Part shown: piece by piece, positions 27,378 to 36,087 of the stretch
How the letters are laid out: each line of letters opens with the position of its first letter
Position numbering within the stretch: position 1 is the first letter of the stretch
From: Chloroflexota bacterium
Lineage (GTDB): Bacteria > Chloroflexota > UBA11872
Reading direction: 5' to 3'
Length of the DNA: 64,000 bases
Assembly: GCA_022821905.1 (NCBI GenBank)
Contig: JAJECS010000006.1
Coordinates: forward strand, 240,369-304,368
Translations under genes and position numbers: made by a program
Notes under the pieces: generated by a model
The model's database searches: none
What the model saw: the letters and a program-made list of their open reading frames with translations, nothing else
Told to the model about the DNA's origin: nothing

Positions 27378-28721
27378 ATGGCCTCAAGCCCCACCGCAGC
27401 CTGCAAGGCCTCCGCCCGCCGCATGTCATTCACCCCCGACGACCTCGACTTCGTCTTCCTCTCCTTCGAAGGACCCGACCAACCCTACGCGCAGGCCGGC
27501 GGGCTCGGCGTACGCGTCACCCAGCTCACGCGGGCGCTCGCCAAGCACGGCTTCCAGACCCATCTGGTCTTCGTCGGCGACCCGGCACTCCCCGGCGCGG
27601 AGTCGCGCGAGGACGGACGCCTCCACCTCCACCGCTGGTGCCAGTGGATCAGCGCCTCGCACCCTGAGGGCGCCTACGCCGACGAAATCGCCAAGGTTCA
27701 TGACTACCAGGATTCGGTTCCGGCCTTCGTCACGCAAGCCATCGTGGAACCGGCCCTGGCCGACGGGCGGCGCGTGGCGATCATTGCCGAGGAGTGGCAC
27801 ACCGCCGACGCGCTGTCCCGCCTCAGCGACTCGCTGCACTTCGTGGGGATTCGCGATGCCGCCGTCCTGCTATGGAACGCCAACAACGACATGTCGTTCG
27901 ACCGCATCAACTGGAGTCGCCTGGGATACGTCGCGCAGTTCACCGCAGTATCGCGCTATGTAAAAGCCCAGATGTGGGACTACGGCGTCAACCCGCTGGT
28001 GATTCCCAACGGCATCCCGTCGGAGTTGCTCGAGCCCGTCGACGCCGACGCGGTAAACGCCATTCGAGACGCGGTCGGTCCCGGCCCCTGGTTCTTCAAG
28101 CTCGGGCGCATGGACCCGGACAAGGGCTGGCTGGCCGCGGTCGAGGCCGTACATCGCCTGCGGGAGAGCGGCGTGCCGGCTCGCCTGGTCATGAAAGGCG
28201 GGCAACTGGAGGATCACGGCGCCGAGGTGTACGGCCACATGGCCTGGCGCGGGCTTCGAGCGGTCGGCGTCCACACCGACGATCGATCGATTTCCGGCAT
28301 CGCGCGGGCCCTCGGCGACGCCGATCCGGAGGCCGCGGTACTCAACGTTGAGTTCTTTCTTCCCGACGACGCGCTGCCGGTGCTCTACGCCGCCGCGGAC
28401 GGTGTGCTCGCCAACAGCGGCTACGAGCCCTTCGGCCTGGTCGGACTCGAAGCCATGGCGGCGGGCGGCGTCGCCTACGTCGGATCAACCGGCGAGGACT
28501 ACGCCATCCCCATGCGCAACAGCGTCGTCCTGGACGACGTCGGCCACCCGGACGAGATCGTGCAGGTGGCGCGGCTGCTGCGCGACGATCCGGATTTGGC
28601 CGCGCGCATCCGCACCGGCGCGCGCGAGACGGCCCGACTGCACACGTGGGACGCCCTGCTCCCGTTGCTGCTGAGCAAATTGCAGCTCGCCGGACGGCGG
28701 CAGGGGCTGCGCGGGCTGTAG
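27378..28721 (+). CDS. Glycosyltransferase, GT4-type fold
   Basis: About 447 residues. The N-terminal Rossmann half starts DLDFVFLSFEGPDQPYAQAGGLGVRV, the glycogen-synthase-like KxGGLG-type loop. The C-terminal half holds the nucleotide-sugar site FKLGRMDPDKGW and ANSGYEPFGLVGLEAMAAGG, with the E-x7-E motif of retaining GT4/GT5 enzymes. With the adjacent GH57 and second GT4 gene it likely makes or remodels a glucan or a compatible glucoside. The start is uncertain: ATG 27378 or 27423, neither with a good Shine-Dalgarno; the open frame further upstream is translated repeat. Confidence 0.8.
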   Translation: MASSPTAACKASARRMSFTPDDLDFVFLSFEGPDQPYAQAGGLGVRVTQLTRALAKHGFQTHLVFVGDPALPGAESREDGRLHLHRWCQWISASHPEGAYADEIAKVHDYQDSVPAFVTQAIVEPALADGRRVAIIAEEWHTADALSRLSDSLHFVGIRDAAVLLWNANNDMSFDRINWSRLGYVAQFTAVSRYVKAQMWDYGVNPLVIPNGIPSELLEPVDADAVNAIRDAVGPGPWFFKLGRMDPDKGWLAAVEAVHRLRESGVPARLVMKGGQLEDHGAEVYGHMAWRGLRAVGVHTDDRSISGIARALGDADPEAAVLNVEFFLPDDALPVLYAAADGVLANSGYEPFGLVGLEAMAAGGVAYVGSTGEDYAIPMRNSVVLDDVGHPDEIVQVARLLRDDPDLAARIRTGARETARLHTWDALLPLLLSKLQLAGRRQGLRGL

Positions 28722-28766
28722 CATCACACGGGCCGGATTCGACGTCGGCCCGGGAGTTGATCACCT

Positions 28767-29969
28767 CTGGCCGAGCACCTGGTCATCTACACGGTCTTGC
28801 ACCAGCCGCGCCGCGTGCGCCTGCCGGCGGTGGAGTTGCCGCGCGGCGCGCCCGCCGCCGAGCTGGCGCGCCTGATGTTCGATCACGATCTCAACCGGCA
28901 CTACTTTCAAAAGGTCGCGCGCTGGTGCTATCGACCGGCGCTGCCGCTCTGGCGTCAGCTGCTCGATGAGGGCCTGACGCTGTCGCTGGGCGTGCCGCTC
29001 TCCACGGTCAAGCAGTTCGAGACCTGGGCGCCGGAGCTGCTGGAGGAGATGCAGGCGCTCGTGGCCCACCCCCGCGCCGAGCTTGTGGCCGTGGAGCCGT
29101 TTCACGCCATGACCATGCTCATCGACCTGCCGACGTTCGTGACGCAGATGCAGCTCGCCCGTACGGGCGCGGCCAGGCGGTTCGGCGTCGAGCCGGTGGT
29201 GGCGGATACCACCGAGATGCTCATGTCCGCCGACATCTATCGTGCCCTGCAAGCCGCCGGCTACCAGGGAACATTCGTCGATGGCCGCCAGTGGGTCATG
29301 CAGTGGCGCGAATCCACGCATCTCTACAACTTCGACGGCGGCTCACTCAAGATCCTGCCCCGCAACTTCCCCCTCAGCGACGACGTCGGCTACCGCTTCT
29401 CGAACCAGACCTGGGATCGCTGGCCGCTCATGGCCGACACCTACGCCCAGTGGGTCCGCGACGCGCCGGGAGACTTTGTCCTGCTCGCGTGGGATTTCGA
29501 GACCTTCGGCGAACACCACAATCGCGACACCGGCATCTTCGAGTTCCTGAAGGCGCTGCCGGGCGCGCTGGCCGACAAAGGCGTCACCTGCGTCACACCC
29601 AGCGAGGTGCTGCAAGCGCCCGCCCAACCGGTGCACGACCTGCCGCTCACACCGTTCCCGGCCACCTGGGCGGGTGAGAGCGGCGGCCTCGAGTTCTTCC
29701 TGGGCAATCACGCCCAGCAGGCCATCTATCGCCTGATGAGCGTGGCCTACGGCGCGGCGCGAATGACCGGCGATGCGGACCTCATCGAGATCGCCCACTG
29801 GCTCATGCAATCCGACAACCTGCACTGGCTGCAATGGGTCGGCCGCGTCGGCGCCGAGGCCGACGTGTCCGCCTACTTCACCCCGCAGGAGTGGATGTGG
29901 ATGGGCACCGAGCGCCTCCTCTGGGAGCACCAACGCGTCTACGTCAATTTCCTGGACGCCATTGCCTAG
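28767..29969 (+). CDS. Glycoside hydrolase family 57 protein, probable CTG start
   Basis: About 400 residues of the GH57 fold. The N-terminal strand and motif LVIYTVLHQPRRVRLP contain the conserved HQP of region 1; LVAVEPFHAM is probably the nucleophile region and LLAWDFETFGEHHN the Asp/Glu region 4. GH57 enzymes are alpha-amylases, glucanotransferases or branching enzymes. An in-frame TGA at 28758 leaves only CTG 28767, CTG 28779 or TTG 28797 as starts. TTG would remove the first beta-strand, and GGGAG lies 10 bases before CTG 28767, so I prefer that. It follows the glycosyltransferase by 45 bases. Confidence 0.82.
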   Translation: MAEHLVIYTVLHQPRRVRLPAVELPRGAPAAELARLMFDHDLNRHYFQKVARWCYRPALPLWRQLLDEGLTLSLGVPLSTVKQFETWAPELLEEMQALVAHPRAELVAVEPFHAMTMLIDLPTFVTQMQLARTGAARRFGVEPVVADTTEMLMSADIYRALQAAGYQGTFVDGRQWVMQWRESTHLYNFDGGSLKILPRNFPLSDDVGYRFSNQTWDRWPLMADTYAQWVRDAPGDFVLLAWDFETFGEHHNRDTGIFEFLKALPGALADKGVTCVTPSEVLQAPAQPVHDLPLTPFPATWAGESGGLEFFLGNHAQQAIYRLMSVAYGAARMTGDADLIEIAHWLMQSDNLHWLQWVGRVGAEADVSAYFTPQEWMWMGTERLLWEHQRVYVNFLDAIA

Positions 29970-30004
29970 CCAGCCTGTAGCAGCGGCCCGCGCCGCACCG
30001 CCGG

Positions 30005-30090
30005 TGGCCCACGCTGCGTGCAGCGTGGGATCGGCCATTCATCAATCCCACCGCGCCAGCCCTCGTCATTCCGGCGGAAGCCGGAATCCA
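30005..30090. repeat. Paired intergenic palindromes
   Basis: A CCCACGCTGCGTGCAGCGTGGG palindrome-type element at 30005-30030, then TCATTCCGGCGGAAGCCGGAATCC at 30066-30090. Both families recur at 27183-27240 and 31363-31455. Together they occupy the 163-base gap before the next gene. Confidence 0.85.
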
Positions 30091-30132
30091 GGTCCGGTGA
30101 TCCGCGCCTCCGGAAACGCCTAGACGCCCCTC

Positions 30133-31350
30133 ATGCGCCTAGCCATCGTCACCTGGGAGTACCCGCCCCACGTCGTCGGCGGACTGGGCACCTATGCCGG
30201 CGCCATGGTCGCGGCCCTGCGCGCCGCCGGGCACGACGTGGAAGTCTTCGCCGCCCTGCGCGCGACCGACCCAGACCCGGCGGACGGCGCCCACTGGACC
30301 CGGCCGCTCGAGCTCACCCCGCTGTATTCGTCGCTCCTGAACGGCGAGGCGCAAGCCTGGGGTCCCCTGCTCGGCGAGCTCGCGGCGACGAACGTCCTCT
30401 GGGCCGACCGCGTGCGTGAGCGCCATCGCCGCGAACCCTTTGACGTCGTGGCGATCCACGATTGGCTCGCGGCGCCGTCCGGGCTGGTGCTCGCGCCGCT
30501 GCTCGACGTTCCGGTGGTCTTCCACGTGCACAGCACCGAACGCGGACGCCAGCCGGTGGCGTCGTCGCCCATCGTCCAGTCCTGGGAGATCACCCTGGGG
30601 CATGAGGCCGCGGCGGTCGTCACCGTCAGCAAGGCCATGCGCGAGGATCTGGTCGCACACGGCTGGCCGGACGACCGGGTTCACGCCGTCTGGAACGGCG
30701 TCGATACGCGTCTGTATCACCCGCGGGCGCCCGGCGGACCCGAGGTGCGGGCCCGATACAACATCCCTGCTGCGGCGCCGGTGGTGCTGTTCATCGGCCG
30801 GCTCACGGACGTGAAGGGCGTGCGCCAGCTTGCCGCGGCCTGGGGACCGGTGGCGGCTCGGTGCGGTGGCGCGTGGCTCGTGGTGCTCGGGTCGGGCGAG
30901 CTCGAGCACGAGTTGCGCGACACCTTCGCTCACTCCGAGGGCGCCGACCGAGTAGTCATGCGCACCGAGTTCGTCGACGAGCGAGAGCGCATCGCGCACT
31001 ACGCCGCCAGCGATGTCGTGGTGCTGCCCTCGACCTATGAGCCGTTCGGTCTGGTGGCCGCCGAGGCCATGGCCTGCGGCAAGCCGGCGGTCGTCGGAGC
31101 ACAGGGCGTGGTGGGCTTCCGCGAGCAAGTCGTCGCGGGCGGCCCGGAGCAGACCGGCCTGCACGTCAACGGCGCCGACCCGGATGACATTGCCTGGGGC
31201 CTCACCCACGCCCTGGAGGACCGCGACCGCCTCGCTGCCTGGGGCGCAAACGCCCGCACCCGCGCCGCCTCCGTCTTCACCTGGCAGCGCTCCGCCGCCG
31301 CCACCCTCGCCGCCTACCAATCCGCCATCGAGGCCCGCGCCGAAGCCTGA
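30133..31350 (+). CDS. Glycosyltransferase family 4 (glycogen-synthase-like)
   Basis: A 405-residue two-domain GT-B enzyme. It begins MRLAIVTWEYPPHVVGGLGT, the pattern of bacterial and archaeal GT4 glucan synthases. VVLFIGRLTDVKGV marks the start of the C-terminal domain, and TYEPFGLVAAEAMACGKPAV has the E-x7-E nucleotide-sugar motif. Probable role is alpha-glucan or glucoside synthesis together with the GT and GH57 genes upstream. A GH15 enzyme that could degrade the product is at 38.8 kb. Donor and acceptor are not determinable here. Confidence 0.83.
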   Translation: MRLAIVTWEYPPHVVGGLGTYAGAMVAALRAAGHDVEVFAALRATDPDPADGAHWTRPLELTPLYSSLLNGEAQAWGPLLGELAATNVLWADRVRERHRREPFDVVAIHDWLAAPSGLVLAPLLDVPVVFHVHSTERGRQPVASSPIVQSWEITLGHEAAAVVTVSKAMREDLVAHGWPDDRVHAVWNGVDTRLYHPRAPGGPEVRARYNIPAAAPVVLFIGRLTDVKGVRQLAAAWGPVAARCGGAWLVVLGSGELEHELRDTFAHSEGADRVVMRTEFVDERERIAHYAASDVVVLPSTYEPFGLVAAEAMACGKPAVVGAQGVVGFREQVVAGGPEQTGLHVNGADPDDIAWGLTHALEDRDRLAAWGANARTRAASVFTWQRSAAATLAAYQSAIEARAEA

Positions 31351-31362
31351 CGCCCCCTTCCT

Positions 31363-31560
31363 TCATTCCGGCGCACGGCCTGGCCCGTGCTCGATAGGGG
31401 CCGGAATCCAGTCCGGTGCCCCGAGTCCGGTGGCCCACGCTGCGTGCAGCGTGGAGTCTCTCCCGCGCGCAGGTCGCCTCCCTGTCATCCCGAGCAACGC
31501 GAGGGATCTAAGGGGTTAGGGATGAGGCGCGGCGCCTTTCATAACCCCTGGCCTTCGAAT
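31363..31560. repeat. Repeat-rich intergenic stretch
   Basis: Contains three families in series: a long-form TCATTCCGGC...GCCGGAATCC palindrome (31363-31410), the GTGGCCCACGCTGCGTGCAGCGTGG element (31431-31455), and a GTCATCCCGAGCAACGCGAG...CTAAGG block (31484-31560) whose ends, GTCAT and ATGAC, are inverted. No gene is seen before 31635. Confidence 0.8.
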
Positions 31561-31634
31561 GACCGCAAGGGCACAAAGCGAAATCCGCCATGCTGGATAG
31601 TGATGTGTATTGGCTATGTGGTAGTCTTATAGAC

Positions 31635-31868
31635 ATGAAAGCTATACAGATCACGCTCGACGAAGCCCTGCTCGAGCGGCTTGACGCCCATCCCACGGTG
31701 AAGGAGCAGGGCCGCTCGGCAGTCCTTCGCGAGGCGGCTGCCGCCTACCTGGCTCGCAAGGACGCCGAGGACATCGCCCACCGTTACCGCGCGGGCTATG
31801 GCGATGCCGCCGGGGTCGACGCCGAGCTCGAGGGCTGGGCCGACGAGGGCGCATGGCCGGAGGACTAG
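31635..31868 (+). CDS. Ribbon-helix-helix antitoxin of a MazEF-like pair
   Basis: A 77-residue protein. The N-terminus MKAIQITLDEALLERLD followed by GRSAVLREAAAAYLARK is a ribbon-helix-helix (CopG/MetJ-type) DNA-binding fold. The acidic C-terminus (ELEGWADEGAWPED) would neutralise the toxin. It ends 16 bases inside the mazF-like gene, the usual arrangement. The ATG follows an AT-rich stretch (GTATTGGCTATGTGGTAGTC) that may hold an autoregulated promoter; the sequence GTCTTATAGAC just before the start is an imperfect inverted repeat. Confidence 0.85.
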   Translation: MKAIQITLDEALLERLDAHPTVKEQGRSAVLREAAAAYLARKDAEDIAHRYRAGYGDAAGVDAELEGWADEGAWPED

Positions 31869-32191
31869 ACGGCGGACCACGACGCGGCGAGATCTGGCAC
31901 TACGGCTTCAAGCGGCCCGACAAGCGCCGGCCCGTCGTCGTGCTCACGCGCCAGGAAGTGCTCCCGCTGCTGCACACGGCGACGGTGGCGCCCATCACCT
32001 CGACCGTCCGCGGCCTGCCGAGCGAAGTCGCCGTCGGCCCGGAGGAGGGCCTGCGACACGACTCCGCCATAAACCTCGACCACGTCCAAACCGTCGAGCA
32101 GCGCCGTCTCCACCGCTACGTCGGCTCCCTCAGCCCGACCAAAATGCGCCAGGTCTGCCGCGCCCTAGCCATCGCCACCGGCTGCGCCTAG
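31853..32191 (+). CDS. mazF: MazF/PemK-family toxin (mRNA interferase)
   Basis: A 112-residue MazF-type endoribonuclease. RRGEIWHYGFKRPDKRRPVVVLTR is the family opening (RGEIW...RPVVVL), APITSTVRGLPSEVAV contains the catalytic-site Thr-Ser, and SAINLDHVQTVEQRRL is the conserved dimer strand. It overlaps the antitoxin gene by 16 bases. MazF toxins cut mRNA at short motifs when the antitoxin is lost. Base composition is like the host, unlike the next gene. Confidence 0.92.
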   Translation: MAGGLDGGPRRGEIWHYGFKRPDKRRPVVVLTRQEVLPLLHTATVAPITSTVRGLPSEVAVGPEEGLRHDSAINLDHVQTVEQRRLHRYVGSLSPTKMRQVCRALAIATGCA

Positions 32192-32246
32192 CTACGCTGC
32201 GGTTCAGCCGACTCTCTTGACCACACAGATGGCAACGCCCGTTTGG

Positions 32247-32274
32247 CATGCTCCGATGCTCGGCGTCGGGCATG
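32247..32274. terminator. Hairpin between convergent mazF and SIR2 genes
   Basis: CATGC and CCGA pair with TCGG and GCATG around a 9-base loop, with one bulged T. No T-tract follows on either strand, so the terminator function is tentative. The rest of 32192-32370 shows nothing clear. Confidence 0.4.
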
Positions 32275-32370
32275 TATAGAATCCCATGCGACCCATGAAT
32301 CATTCTCCGACGCCGACGCTCTGCCGAGGTGAAATCGCCATTTAAATAACAGTCTCGGCGACTCTTATGC

Positions 32371-34146
32371 TCACCAGTGAATCCCCATATCTCGGGCGAT
32401 CCGAGCAACGGATTCCTTGAAAGTCTCGATCGACGATGTGCATTCGTCCGGGGTATTGCCGAAGATCCCGTACTTCACGAACGAAGACTCATGTTGATGC
32501 GTAGATATTGATCCCTCAATCTCTTCCAATATCTGTCTGCGATTATCAAATCGGTGGATAAAGGACCCAATTGGAATCCTAGTCCATCGGTCCGCCGCAT
32601 CCTGCTGGTAGGCGCAGCTGAGTGACAATAGTACTTCCAGCTTATCGAATACTAAATCAAATTGTGCGACACCAAGGAAAGAACTGATTGCATATGGTTG
32701 AAGTGTATCGTGCAACCAATCATTGAGCGGTACATGATGCCTGTCCATACCCTCTAGTAGGCGCATCGATGCTTGTGGACTAGTGTATTCGAACATGCGA
32801 AAAGGCGGCAGAATTTCTGAGACTGTTCGCAACTGCTGGTTGCGCTCAGTGACAGTGACGGACAGTAGATTGCTAAGAAACGAATAGTTTTCCGAGGAAA
32901 GCGCTCCAAGACCGAGAGCATAGAGCAACAAGGTTGCCGGATACCGCTGTAGGCCGCGCCAAATGGGATATTGCGTTTGACTGTCGTCTGGCACTGTTGC
33001 GAGGCGGAGCAATGCCTGCTGCCATGGTAGGAAGTGATCGTCATCTGCCCAATGACCTGCAACCAGGGCCATCGGCAGTAGAGTAGAACAGCTGGATTCA
33101 TAGGCGCGCACTCGGGCGGTGACCGTCTCAGTATCTATATTGCCATCGTTTACGGTGAAGCCTTTACTGGAAATATTTGAAATAGTGTCGTCAATTGCGT
33201 TGCCGACTAGATCGGCGTGTCGAATTCGGTAGCTTCGCTCAGAAAGATATCGCTTTAGGCTTGTCACCGTAGCGTTGACAGAGAGCGGGTGAGGACTTGA
33301 GAACTGTTCGATTGAGACGACCATTTGCTGAATGTCGGTAAAGAAGGTGTCGGCATCGTCAATCTCAATGGTTTGTGCGCGACGGTGGTTTATGATTTGG
33401 TTAGCTTGGTCGGTCACGGGTCCGTTCAGAGTCCAGTAGGTGGTGAAACGCCTCGATGGTGCTCGGAGCACGGCGTTCACTAGAGCGATATCCCAAGCGG
33501 CTGACCACCCGCACACAATGAGGCCAAATTCGTCGAAAATGCGGTCGAGAAGAGCGTTCAAAGCGCCGGGGTATTCCCCTAGCTCTTCAGGAGTGTCGCG
33601 AATTCGTGTGTCAAGATAGTCACCGTGCACCTTGACCAGGCAGTTGCTTGTATGAATGAGCGGCACCATACCCTGGATCTGGTCCTCCGAAGTCAATACG
33701 TTCGATGCTACGCCGGCCTCATCGAGCGCTTTTTCGATCAGGCGATCGAAATTGGTTGTTAATATCACTCTTATGAAACCATTAGCAACGAGTTTGGCTA
33801 TGGCTCTGTGGGCGGCCGTCGGTTGTTTGGTGCCCTCGTCGCGATCTTCGGCTGCAGGCTCGAAGTACGGTCTCAACAACTGTTGTCGCTCAGTCTCGGT
33901 CTTGGCGAGGCCGTCTATCAGGCTCGAATAGTTTGGTGGCTGGCCATATCTGATTCGATACCAGGATTCTAGGTCTGGCTCAGGCGCTTCCTCTGCAAGA
34001 GCGGCTAGCTTGCCGATTAGGTCTTTCGTTAGTTCCCAGCCTGTAGGAATATTTGCGGCGCGCGAAAGACCAGACCCTAGCAAGAGTGCGTAGACCCCGG
34101 GATTGGCGTGAATCGAGAAAGCTACTGATTCCAGAGGATCAATCAT
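32371..34146 (-). CDS. SIR2-like domain protein, probable anti-phage NADase
   Basis: A 591-residue protein. Residues 1-~240 match the SIR2-like NAD-binding domain: LLLGSGLSRAANIPTGWEL (20-40), ILTTNFDRLIE with Asn132, KVHGDY with His174, and IVCGWSAAWD. Asn and His correspond to the residues needed for NAD cleavage in known defence SIR2 proteins. The remaining ~350 residues are helical and unrecognised, perhaps the phage sensor or oligomerisation part. The gene is markedly AT-rich and uses codons (ATA, TTA, AGA) avoided elsewhere in the window, so it was probably acquired recently. It stands alone, next to a toxin-antitoxin pair. Confidence 0.85.
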   Translation of the reverse strand: MIDPLESVAFSIHANPGVYALLLGSGLSRAANIPTGWELTKDLIGKLAALAEEAPEPDLESWYRIRYGQPPNYSSLIDGLAKTETERQQLLRPYFEPAAEDRDEGTKQPTAAHRAIAKLVANGFIRVILTTNFDRLIEKALDEAGVASNVLTSEDQIQGMVPLIHTSNCLVKVHGDYLDTRIRDTPEELGEYPGALNALLDRIFDEFGLIVCGWSAAWDIALVNAVLRAPSRRFTTYWTLNGPVTDQANQIINHRRAQTIEIDDADTFFTDIQQMVVSIEQFSSPHPLSVNATVTSLKRYLSERSYRIRHADLVGNAIDDTISNISSKGFTVNDGNIDTETVTARVRAYESSCSTLLPMALVAGHWADDDHFLPWQQALLRLATVPDDSQTQYPIWRGLQRYPATLLLYALGLGALSSENYSFLSNLLSVTVTERNQQLRTVSEILPPFRMFEYTSPQASMRLLEGMDRHHVPLNDWLHDTLQPYAISSFLGVAQFDLVFDKLEVLLSLSCAYQQDAADRWTRIPIGSFIHRFDNRRQILEEIEGSISTHQHESSFVKYGIFGNTPDECTSSIETFKESVARIARDMGIHW

Positions 34147-34262
34147 CTTTTACCTAAGGCATTGGACGTCGGGCTTCGAGTGTTAGCAAGACGCCGTAGT
34201 GGGCTAGGTGTTGGCGGTGCACCGAAAGTCGTGGCCCAATCCCACGAACGTTGTCCTGGCGG

Positions 34263-35267
34263 CTAATCTTCCGCAAGGACTACCTGCTCCAGCACCTCGC
34301 GGTTCCAGATGAACTCCGGCATGCGGCCCTGCAGGACGCGCACGACGGCCAGGGCCGCGCGGCGCTCGAGCTCGAGCACCGATTCCTCGGACATGAACGC
34401 CGCGTGGGGGGTGACGATGGCGTTGGGCTCCGCGAGCAGCGGGTGGCCGTCCGGCGGGGGCTCGACCTCCAGCACGTCGATGCCCGCGCCCGCGATGCAG
34501 CCTTCGGACAGCGCCTGTGCCAGGGCGTATTCGTCGATCAGCGGTCCCCGGGCGGTATTGATCAGAAAGGCCTCCGGCTTCATGGCTTGCAGCTCGGCCT
34601 CGCCGATCACGTGGTGGGTTTCGGGGGTCAGCGGGGCGTGGACCGAGATCGCGTCCGACTCGGCCAGCAGCCGTTCTTTGTCCACCAGCTCGGCCCCGAT
34701 GTCGGCCACGCGGTCGGGCGTGATGTAGGGGTCGAAGACCAGGATCTTGAGCCCGTGCGGGATGGCCCGCAACGCCAGCGCATGGCCGATGCGGCCGTAG
34801 CCCAGGATGCCCAGTGTGCGCCCTCGCATCCGGTGGAGGGGCCGCGCGGGCTTGGTCTCCCAGCGATCCGCCTTGGTGAGCCGGTCCAGCGCCACGATCT
34901 TGCGGGAAAGGGCCATGAGCAGCGCCATGGCGTGGTCGGCCACCTCCTCGATGGCGTAGTCGGGCACGTAGGTCACGGGAATGCCGCGCCGCGTGCACGC
35001 GTCCACGTCGATGTTGTCCGTGCCCACGCCGGTGCGCCCGACCACCCCCAGGCGGGGCGAGGCGGCGATCACGCGCTCGGTGACCTTGGCAAAGCACGTC
35101 AGAATGCCGGTCACGTCCTGCGCCAGCTCCACCAGGCGGTCCTCGTCGGGACTGTCCGACTCGACGACTTCCGCGTCCAGCTCCGCCAGCACCTCGCGCT
35201 CGGGCGCCGTGCTGGGCCAGGCGATGTCCGTGATCAGAATCTTGTGGCCGGCGGTTTCCTCAGCCAT
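34263..35267 (-). CDS. D-isomer-specific 2-hydroxyacid dehydrogenase
   Basis: About 334 residues of the NAD-dependent D-2-hydroxyacid dehydrogenase family (phosphoglycerate dehydrogenase/CtBP type). The NAD fold is GRTLGILGYGRIGHALALRA. Catalytic residues lie in NTARGPLIDEYAL (Arg), the Glu of the DVLEVEPPPDGHPL region, and TPHAAFMSEE (His). No ACT domain is present, so it is not a standard regulated SerA. Substrate is unknown. Start ATG 35267 is preferred to 35294 because the homologous sequence begins at HKILITD. Confidence 0.9.
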   Translation of the reverse strand: MAEETAGHKILITDIAWPSTAPEREVLAELDAEVVESDSPDEDRLVELAQDVTGILTCFAKVTERVIAASPRLGVVGRTGVGTDNIDVDACTRRGIPVTYVPDYAIEEVADHAMALLMALSRKIVALDRLTKADRWETKPARPLHRMRGRTLGILGYGRIGHALALRAIPHGLKILVFDPYITPDRVADIGAELVDKERLLAESDAISVHAPLTPETHHVIGEAELQAMKPEAFLINTARGPLIDEYALAQALSEGCIAGAGIDVLEVEPPPDGHPLLAEPNAIVTPHAAFMSEESVLELERRAALAVVRVLQGRMPEFIWNREVLEQVVLAED

Positions 35268-35440
35268 GACGCCCCACGCGCGGTTCGCAAGCACCGCGAC
35301 TTTAGAGAGGCCGCTTTCCCAGTGTCAACGCCGGAGGGCGTAGAGTGCGATGGGCGTGGTGTAGGCGTGCCCTCAAGTTCGGGCGCGCCCCGACGATGCC
35401 GCTGCAAATCAATCCCTGCCGATCCCAGCAAGGCCAATAG

Positions 35441-35962
35441 GTGCTAGTCGTCCCTGCCGACCATGCATGGACCCTGGAAACCGAGCGCCTGCTGCTTGTG
35501 CCGATGACGGAAAGCGACGCCGCGGAGCTATATCGGTTGCTTTGGCCTCGCGACTCGGAAGTGCCGGACGAGGACAGACCTCCGCCGCGTCTCGAGGATC
35601 TCCGCACGCGGATTCGCCGATGGGAGCGCCGGCGATCGCCCGACGGCGCGGAAGTCTGGCTGAACTGGACGCTCCGGCTGAAGCGCGACCAAACCGTGGT
35701 TGGGCGCATGCAAGCGACCGTGACGGAACGATGGGCCGACATGGCATGGGTCATCGGTCGACGCTTTCGGAAACAGGGCTATGCGACCGAGGCGGCGCGG
35801 TGCATTGCCGCCTGTCTGGTGGGGTACTTCAAAGTGAATGAAATCCGGGCGACAATTCACCCCGACAACACCGCGTCCCAGCGAGTCGCCACGAACGTAG
35901 GCATGCGTCGCACCGGCGAACGGACCAGCGACGGAGATGAGGTGTGGACCTACCGGCCGTGA
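35441..35962 (+). CDS. GNAT-family N-acetyltransferase (RimJ/RimL type)
   Basis: A 173-residue acetyltransferase. ETERLLLVPMTESDAAELY is the typical RimJ/RimL N-terminus. The acetyl-CoA loop is RRFRKQGYATEAARC (Q-G-Y-A), and IHPDNTASQRVATNVGMRRTG is the standard motif B region. The acceptor may be an N-terminal amine or a small molecule. It begins at GTG 35441 with AAGG eight bases upstream. It is a single gene, divergent from the dehydrogenase. Confidence 0.88.
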   Translation: MLVVPADHAWTLETERLLLVPMTESDAAELYRLLWPRDSEVPDEDRPPPRLEDLRTRIRRWERRRSPDGAEVWLNWTLRLKRDQTVVGRMQATVTERWADMAWVIGRRFRKQGYATEAARCIAACLVGYFKVNEIRATIHPDNTASQRVATNVGMRRTGERTSDGDEVWTYRP

Positions 35963-36087
35963 GCATCACCCGACGACGGCTCCAGCTGACAGACCATCCT
36001 CTTCGACGTGATCGGTCACGGCGGCGATTCTGGCCCTAGCGGCATTCCCCGAACCCACGCGCCGTCAGACACTCGCGAGCGTCCGGA

